From: Triglochin maritima
Taxonomy: Eukaryota; Streptophyta; Magnoliopsida; Alismatales; Juncaginaceae
Direction of reading: 5' to 3'
NCBI GenBank assembly: GCA_963682175.1
Contig: OY821788.1
Span: forward strand, 34,229,585 to 34,293,584
DNA: 64,000 bases
How positions within the stretch are numbered: position 1 is the first letter of the stretch; each line of letters starts with the position of its first letter. Made by a program: the position numbers and the translations under genes. This document shows positions 11,941 through 21,500 of this stretch, piece after piece. Below the pieces are notes generated by a model that made no database searches, had not been told where the DNA came from, and saw only the letters and a program-made list of their open reading frames with translations.

Positions 11941-12546
11941 CTTTGAGTAGTTTAAAACTTGTCTACTCTATCCTTAGTCCATCAATTTCATGTTAATGGA
12001 TCAGTATTTTACTGAAAATTGGCAATGGACTGATATTACTGAAGTTGAAGATATCTATGTCCTCCAAAGAACTTCCTATTTGTCAGTGTTGCAAGTTTGG
12101 TAACTAAAAGTTATTAATTTTTGTAGCCATAACTATTTTATTGCAATTAGCAATCTTAGAGGCTTTTATGTGTTTACAATGCTCTTGTGAGAGGAACCAA
12201 AAGGGTATTCACATGTTTCGTTAAGCTTTATGTCCCATCACAAATTATAGGTTTCAAATAATCAATTTAAGCAAACTGTGTGGGAAAACATTGAAACAAG
12301 AGCATCAAAATTATTAAATCGAGATCGATACAGGTAAGTTACAAGGAGGTTCAATTTTGAAGTATTGACACTTAATCACCAGCGAGCAGAGGTAGATACG
12401 CGATGCTGTAACATAACAAAATCATACTTCAGAAGTGAAGGACTAAAACAAATCACTTCCCTCGCCTGCCAATATAAATACATTTGTTGTTTACCCCTTA
12501 CGTAATTTAGATACAAACAGCTATATGAATTTTTTCTTGCGATTTG
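11941..12546. other. 3' flank of the pectate lyase gene
   Basis: AT-rich, no supported gene. The part from about 12260 to 12546 is similar to 10090-10361 (for example the GTATTGACAC / GTATCGACAC stretch) and is probably the 3' UTR of the proximal terminal exon. Confidence 0.45.
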
Positions 12547-15500
12547 TTAACAACGTGACCCTTTCCTGCAGGATAGCACCCCAACATCCTTTGTGAGGGA
12601 AGCAACAAGTGATGATGATTTTGCACTTAGACTCGATGCTTTTGCGTAGCTTGACGAGGCGCCTGCACCCGATGGGACGAAAAAGGCTCCATTCAGGTAT
12701 AAATCGCCGTTTGATCTCCAATTCCATTTCTTCCACCTCATTTTCGGACGCATCTTGTCTTTTTGTTATCTGCATTACAGTTTTTTCATGTTAGCATGAT
12801 TTATTAATTTTGTTCTTTTTTCTCCGAATCAAAGATGGGACTATTTTGAATGTTTGATAAATAAGTAATAAGAGAATAGAAATTGTCATTACCTCTTTAC
12901 TGAACCTGTCTTCTGGCGCGAGGAATCTATTTCCTTGACTGTTAATTGTAGGCGATGCACTTCCTCCGATCGCATACATTTTCCAGTGAGTGTAATCGTT
13001 GTTAACAACATGGAAATATCCATGCCTGCACCTGTTTTTTCCACCACCAATTATGTTACAATAAATCCAGAGAAACTTATCGTACTTAATTTTCTAAAGT
13101 CACCATGTTGCATATTTACATAAGGTCATTTTGCTACTGTTCATACCACAAGAACATTAATTGTTTTCCTTCACAAGTATCAATTATGTGTTGGCTTTTT
13201 GGCCTTAATCCGTATTTTGATGATGTAATTAAACCTAATCTTAATAAGGACATGTAGATTAGCACATGTAGTATAATAGTATACATATTGTATTGTGCTA
13301 ACATCTACAGGTGATCAAGACTCAAGAAAGAAGAAAAGTCAAGTCAAGACATGTAATCAAGCTAGGATTGAAGACATGTAATTTTTCCTTTCTTTGAGTA
13401 TTAGGAACTTATGTAAATTGAGCATAACTTAAGCTAATATGCATGCATTCACACACTAGGTTCCTTTTAGGAGTCACACACAAAATATCATATAATTTGG
13501 ACTCCATTAGATCACCTAAACACCTAAAACATTGGTCGCCAGTCTACCTGAGTTCGGTCGACCGTTCACCTTTCGGTCGACCGGTTATACACAATTTTTG
13601 TTATACCAGACCAATCCGTTCAACCGATCACACATCTATTTAACCGATTACCCAGACATGTTCGGTCGACCGGTAGACCTTCGGTCGACCGTTTCGTTTG
13701 CTATTTCTGGTAAAAATACGACCGTTTTATTTGTCGTATTATACAACGGTCGTATACACATTTTTCCTATATACACCCCCAAATACTTTTGAACCGGTCG
13801 AACAAAATACCATTTTCGGTCGACCGTTCAATTCGTGAAAAACCCCCTGCTATCGGTCGACACAAGTTTGTCCAACCGATCAAGATTTCTCTCTACCGAA
13901 CCCAGTAGTTCGGTCGACCGGTACCTGTTCGGTCGACCGTTGACTTATAGAACTTAAGTGATTCGGTCGACCAATACCTATGTTCGGTCAACCGATCCAT
14001 CAACAGACTCAAGGGTTCGGTCGACCGATACACCTTTCGGTCGACCGTTTCTGGACAGATTTCTGAACCTGATTTTCTGTTTTGTGTATCTTGCACAAAA
14101 CCCAATCAAATCTTGTCCAGACGGCTAGAAATCTTTAGGAGCTTATAAATAGAGGTTCACACTTAGTTTTCCACAAGATTTCACAACTCCAAAGTGTCAA
14201 ACTTATAGTGAGATTTTCCACAACCTCAAAGCTCCCAATTAGTGATCTTAAGCCTCACATCTACACATCATTCATCATACATTCATATTAGCATCTGTTG
14301 TGCTCAATACTAGAAGAGTGAGTTCCACTCCAATTGTTGTCAAGAGAGCAAGGGTCTTGGTGAAAGCCCAAGACAAAGTGAGCAAGGGTCTTGGTGTAAG
14401 CCCAAGACAAAGAAGCAAGGATTTCGGTGAAAGCCCGAAGTGATTCTCTCGGTTTGTGAGAGGTGGTGCCAAGCTCGGCGAGGGTTGTTCGCGAGCTTGA
14501 AGACTTGTAAAAGGCGTTGCTCCCGGCCCGGAACGGGGAGGCATAGTGAAGACGCAAGAGGAGCTCGAACGGGGATTCGAGAGGGGCTTGCAAGAGAGGA
14601 CGTAGGCGCGGCCGAACCTCTGTAAATCCGGTGTCTTCTTGTGTGGTTTGTCTTTCTTTCTCTACTTGTTTGTTTATTCCGCTGCGCATTTGATTGCTTA
14701 ATCAAGTAGAGAATTGTGGATTAGCTTAAAAAGTGATTAGTGGACCCATAACCCACACGATCCGACCCTACATTTGGTATCAGAGCATTGTTCGTTAATT
14801 TTGTTCTTAATCGATAAATTAACATGGCTCTTAATGCATCCACACCTAGTGAATCATGTAAACCACCATATTTTGATGGAAATAACTTTAGCTCATGGAA
14901 ATTTAAAATGTCTTCATTTATTAAATCCATGAATGCAAACTTGTGGTTTATGATTCACACTCCATATGAATCACCTAGATATCATATTAGTAAATAGAGT
15001 TTAGAAGATGAGAAAAATGCATCCCTAAATGCTAAGGCTATGAATGTCATATTTTGTGCATTAGGAGATGAACTTTTTAATGTTGTTTGCTCATGTGATA
15101 GTGCTTATTCAATATGGCAAACATTAGAAAAGAATTTTGGTGAAGGAGATTCACCAACCGGGAAGAAGGGAGAAGCAAATCCTAAGGATGTAGCTCAAGC
15201 AAAGAAAATGGAGATTAACTCAACATCTTCATCATCATTAAGCTCATCCGATGGAGAAAGTGGAGATGAGGTATCCTCTAGCTCTTCTTCAAGTAGTAGT
15301 TCAAAAGACAATGCCCATGATTTTAATGAACTACAAAATGCATTTCAAAGATTATTTGAAAAATATAAAGAACTTCACAAGACTAATCAATTAGCAAATG
15401 AGCAAATCCATGATCTTAAATGTCAAAATGCATCTATCTTAGATGATAAAGTTGATTTGCTTGCTAAAATTGAAGTTCTAACTTTAGAGAATGCATGCTT

Positions 15501-18500
15501 GAAGGAAGAAAATTTAAATGTTAAGAATACCTCATCTCATGCAATTGATAGTCATATGCTAGAAATTGACACTAATGACTTGCTTATTAAACTTGATAAA
15601 TCTCATTTAGAAAGCAAACAATTATTACATGACTTAAATTGCATGAATGAAAAGGTTGCAAACTTAGAGATTCACATGCTTAACATGAATGAAAAGCATA
15701 ATTCTATGATTAAAAATCTAAATTGCTTAAATGAATCTCTAGTAACTAAAAACAGTGAACTTAATGTCTTAAATGAAAATTTGTCAAATAAATTGCATAA
15801 GTTCACACATGGCAATAAAAACAATTTTTATGTTAAAAACTTTCCTATTCAAATTAATGTTAAACATAATTTTGCCATGAAAAAGAAAGTAAGTGTAGAG
15901 GTACCAAAATCAACTTGGATTTGGGTACCAAAAGCTAAACTTAATGGACCCAAGCAAAAATGGGTACCAAAATCTACACTTGTAGGGGCTTGAGGAGGAG
16001 ATTGGTGGTGACCGGGTGAGCCAAAACGTCAAATTCGAATCCGGTTGCATCACCAAGTCAAGATTGGAGCTAATCAAATTCAAGTTTGGTATAAAATTTC
16101 TATCTTTGAATTTTCTGAAAAATTAGCTCTAATCTAGTTAAAATGCTTAATTGTCATATCCTTAGATGTTTAATTCATTGCAAATCATACACCCTATTCA
16201 TTGCAAATCATTTATCACATCCATTGATTCTAAATGTCAAATTTTAAATGGATGTTAGAATAAGGCTTAAGTTGAAACTTAAATGAACTTAACTTGAATC
16301 ATACTCATTGTTTCCATTTAGCCTTATTGATAGGGGGAGCTTAATAGTTATATCTTTTATTAGAGTAATGAAGTGCAAAATTTAGGGGGAGCATCTTCAT
16401 TACAAATGACATCCTACATTGAACTCAAATAGTTATATATAATTGTCAATGGGGGAGAAATTTAAATTCATATATTACATTGATTATTGTATTTTTTTAT
16501 GGATGTCAAAGGGGGAGAAGTAATAGATTAGGGATACTTGAAATATACATGAAATTATCAAGAAAAACTATGCACATCCATAGGGGGAGCATTTATATGC
16601 ATAGTTAACTTATACATTTTTCAAGTATTAGGTTGGTTTAAGATATAGGTTGCCATCATCAAAAAGGGGGAGATTGTTGGCTTTTTGGCCTTAATCCGTA
16701 TTTTGATGATGTAATTAAACCTAATCTTAATAAGGACATGTAGATTAGCACATGTAGTATAATAGTATACATATTGTATTGTGCTAACATCTACAGGTGA
16801 TCAAGACTCAAGAAAGAAGAAAAGTCAAGTCAAGACATGTAATCAAGCTAGGATTGAAGACATGTAATTTTTCCTTTCTTTGAGTATTAGGAACTTATGT
16901 AAATTGAGCATAACTTAAGCTAATATGCATGCATTCACACACTAGGTTCCTTTTAGGAGTCACACACAAAATATCATATAATTTGGACTCCATTAGATCA
17001 CCTAAACACCTAAAACATTGGTCGCCAGTCTACCTGAGTTCGGTCGACCGTTCACCTTTCGGTCGACCGGTTATACACAATTTTTGTTATACCAGACCAA
17101 TCCGTTCAACCGATCACACATCTATTTAACCGATTACCCAGACATGTTCGGTCGACCGGTAGACCTTCGGTCGACCGTTTCGTTTGCTATTTCTGGTAAA
17201 AATACGACCGTTTTATTTGTCGTATTATACAACGGTCGTATACACATTTTTCCTATATACACCCCCAAATACTTTTGAACCGGTCGAACAAAATACCATT
17301 TTCGGTCGACCGTTCAATTCGTGAAAAACCCCCTGCTATCGGTCGACACAAGTTTGTCCAACCGATCAAGATTTCTCTCTACCGAACCCAGTAGTTCGGT
17401 CGACCGGTACCTGTTCGGTCGACCGTTGACTTATAGAACTTAAGTGATTCGGTCGACCAATACCTATGTTCGGTCAACCGATCCATCAACAGACTCAAGG
17501 GTTCGGTCGACCGATACACCTTTCGGTCGACCGTTTCTGGACAGATTTCTGAACCTGATTTTCTGTTTTGTGTATCTTGCACAAAACCCAATCAAATCTT
17601 GTCCAGACGGCTAGAAATCTTTAGGAGCTTATAAATAGAGGTTCACACTTAGTTTTCCACAAGATTTCACAACTCCAAAGTGTCAAACTTATAGTGAGAT
17701 TTTCCACAACCTCAAAGCTCCCAATTAGTGATCTTAAGCCTCACATCTACACATCATTCATCATACATTCATATTAGCATCTGTTGTGCTCAATACTAGA
17801 AGAGTGAGTTCCACTCCAATTGTTGTCAAGAGAGCAAGGGTCTTGGTGAAAGCCCAAGACAAAGTGAGCAAGGGTCTTGGTGTAAGCCCAAGACAAAGAA
17901 GCAAGGATTTCGGTGAAAGCCCGAAGTGATTCTCTCGGTTTGTGAGAGGTGGTGCCAAGCTCGGCGAGGGTTGTTCGCGAGCTTGAAGACTTGTAAAAGG
18001 CGTTGCTCCCGGCCCGGAACGGGGAGGCATAGTGAAGACGCAAGAGGAGCTCGAACGGGGATTCGAGAGGGGCTTGCAAGAGAGGACGTAGGCGCGGCCG
18101 AACCTCTGTAAATCCGGTGTCTTCTTGTGTGGTTTGTCTTTCTTTCTCTACTTGTTTGTTTATTCCGCTGCGCATTTGATTGCTTAATCAAGTAGAGAAT
18201 TGTGGATTAGCTTAAAAAGTGATTAGTGGACCCATAACCCACACGATCCGACCCTACATTTGGTATCAGAGCATTGTTCGTTAATTTTGTTCTTAATCGA
18301 TAAATTAACATGGCTCTTAATGCATCCACACCTAGTGAATCATGTAAACCACCATATTTTGATGGAAATAACTTTAGCTCATGGAAATTTAAAATGTCTT
18401 CATTTATTAAATCCATGAATGCAAACTTGTGGTTTATGATTCACACTCCATATGAATCACCTAGATATCATATTAGTAAATGGAGTTTAGAAGATGAGAA

Positions 18501-21500
18501 AAATGCATCCCTAAATGCTAAGGCTATGAATGTCATATTTTGTGCATTAGGAGATGAACTTTTTAATGTTGTTTGCTCATGTGATAGTGCTTATTCAATA
18601 TGGCAAACATTAGAAAAGAATTTTGGTGAAGGAGATTCACCAACCGGGAAGAAGGGAGAAGCAAATCCTAAGGATGTAGCTCAAGCAAAGAAAATGGAGA
18701 TTAACTCAACATCTTCATCATCATTAAGCTCATCCGATGGAGAAAGTGGAGATGAGGTATCCTCTAGCTCTTCTTCAAGTAGTAGTTCAAAAGACAATGC
18801 CCATGATTTTAATGAACTACAAAATGCATTTCAAAGATTATTTGAAAAATATAAAGAACTTCACAAGACTAATCAATTAGCAAATGAGCAAATCCATGAT
18901 CTTAAATGTCAAAATGCATCTATCTTAGATGATAAAGTTGATTTGCTTGCTAAAATTGAAGTTCTAACTTTAGAGAATGCATGCTTGAAGGAAGAAAATT
19001 TAAATGTTAAGAATACCTCATCTCATGCAATTGATAGTCATATGCTAGAAATTGACACTAATGACTTGCTTATTAAACTTGATAAATCTCATTTAGAAAG
19101 CAAACAATTATTACATGACTTAAATTGCATGAATGAAAAGGTTGCAAACTTAGAGATTCACATGCTTAACATGAATGAAAAGCATAATTCTATGATTAAA
19201 AATCTAAATTGCTTAAATGAATCTCTAGTAACTAAAAACAGTGAACTTAATGTCTTAAATGAAAATTTGTCAAATAAATTGCATAAGTTCACACATGGCA
19301 ATAAAAACAATTTTTATGTTAAAAACTTTCCTATTCAAATTAATGTTAAACATAATTTTGCCATGAAAAAGAAAGTAAGTGTAGAGGTACCAAAATCAAC
19401 TTGGATTTGGGTACCAAAAGCTAAACTTAATGGACCCAAGCAAAAATGGGTACCAAAATCTACACTTGTAGGGGCTTGAGGAGGAGATTGGTGGTGACCG
19501 GGTGAGCCAAAACGTCAAATTCGAATCCGGTTGCATCACCAAGTCAAGATTGGAGCTAATCAAATTCAAGTTTGGTATAAAATTTCTATCTTTGAATTTT
19601 CTGAAAAATTAGCTCTAATCTAGTTAAAATGCTTAATTGTCATATCCTTAGATGTTTAATTCATTGCAAATCATACACCCTATTCATTGCAAATCATTTA
19701 TCACATCCATTGATTCTAAATGTCAAATTTTAAATGGATGTTAGAATAAGGCTTAAGTTGAAACTTAAATGAACTTAACTTGAATCATACTCATTGTTTC
19801 CATTTAGCCTTATTGATAGGGGGAGCTTAATAGTTATATCTTTTATTAGAGTAATGAAGTGCAAAATTTAGGGGGAGCATCTTCATTACAAATGACATCC
19901 TACATTGAACTCAAATAGTTATATATAATTGTCAATGGGGGAGAAATTTAAATTCATATATTACATTGATTATTGTATTTTTTTATGGATGTCAAAGGGG
20001 GAGAAGTAATAGATTAGGGATACTTGAAATATACATGAAATTATCAAGAAAAACTATGCACATCCATAGGGGGAGCATTTATATGCATAGTTAACTTATA
20101 CATTTTTCAAGTATTAGGTTGGTTTAAGATATAGGTTGCCATCATCAAAAAGGGGGAGATTGTTGGCTTTTTGGCCTTAATCCGTATTTTGATGATGTAA
20201 TTAAACCTAATCTTAATAAGGACATGTAGATTAGCACATGTAGTATAATAGTATACATATTGTATTGTGCTAACATCTACAGGTGATCAAGACTCAAGAA
20301 AGAAGAAAAGTCAAGTCAAGACATGTAATCAAGCTAGGATTGAAGACATGTAATTTTTCCTTTCTTTGAGTATTAGGAACTTATGTAAATTGAGCATAAC
20401 TTAAGCTAATATGCATGCATTCACACACTAGGTTCCTTTTAGGAGTCACACACAAAATATCATATAATTTGGACTCCATTAGATCACCTAAACACCTAAA
20501 ACATTGGTCGCCAGTCTACCTGAGTTCGGTCGACCGTTCACCTTTCGGTCGACCGGTTATACACAATTTTTGTTATACCAGACCAATCCGTTCAACCGAT
20601 CACACATCTATTTAACCGATTACCCAGACATGTTCGGTCGACCGGTAGACCTTCGGTCGACCGTTTCGTTTGCTATTTCTGGTAAAAATACGACCGTTTT
20701 ATTTGTCGTATTATACAACGGTCGTATACACATTTTTCCTATATACACCCCCAAATACTTTTGAACCGGTCGAACAAAATACCATTTTCGGTCGACCGTT
20801 CAATTCGTGAAAAACCCCCTGCTATCGGTCGACACAAGTTTGTCCAACCGATCAAGATTTCTCTCTACCGAACCCAGTAGTTCGGTCGACCGGTACCTGT
20901 TCGGTCGACCGTTGACTTATAGAACTTAAGTGATTCGGTCGACCAATACCTATGTTCGGTCAACCGATCCATCAACAGACTCAAGGGTTCGGTCGACCGA
21001 TACACCTTTCGGTCGACCGTTTCTGGACAGATTTCTGAACCTGATTTTCTGTTTTGTGTATCTTGCACAAAACCCAATCAAATCTTGTCCAGACGGCTAG
21101 AAATCTTTAGGAGCTTATAAATAGAGGTTCACACTTAGTTTTCCACAAGATTTCACAACTCCAAAGTGTCAAACTTATAGTGAGATTTTCCACAACCTCA
21201 AAGCTCCCAATTAGTGATCTTAAGCCTCACATCTACACATCATTCATCATACATTCATATTAGCATCTGTTGTGCTCAATACTAGAAGAGTGAGTTCCAC
21301 TCCAATTGTTGTCAAGAGAGCAAGGGTCTTGGTGAAAGCCCAAGACAAAGTGAGCAAGGGTCTTGGTGTAAGCCCAAGACAAAGAAGCAAGGATTTCGGT
21401 GAAAGCCCGAAGTGATTCTCTCGGTTTGTGAGAGGTGGTGCCAAGCTCGGCGAGGGTTGTTCGCGAGCTTGAAGACTTGTAAAAGGCGTTGCTCCCGGCC

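Noticed and set aside
13443..13792. Small ORFs rich in FGRP and RST repeats in the array LTRs and elsewhere (for example 5147-5526, 11179-11718)
   Set aside because: The peptide repeats are just translations of CGGTCGACCG and its spacers. They occur on both strands and in several frames, inside LTR promoters.
14275..14705. Overlapping minus-strand ORFs of 89-133 codons in the LTR leader
   Set aside because: Three frames are open at once over a low-complexity leader, and the same set recurs in each LTR copy. No domain is seen, and the plus strand is the transcribed LTR strand.
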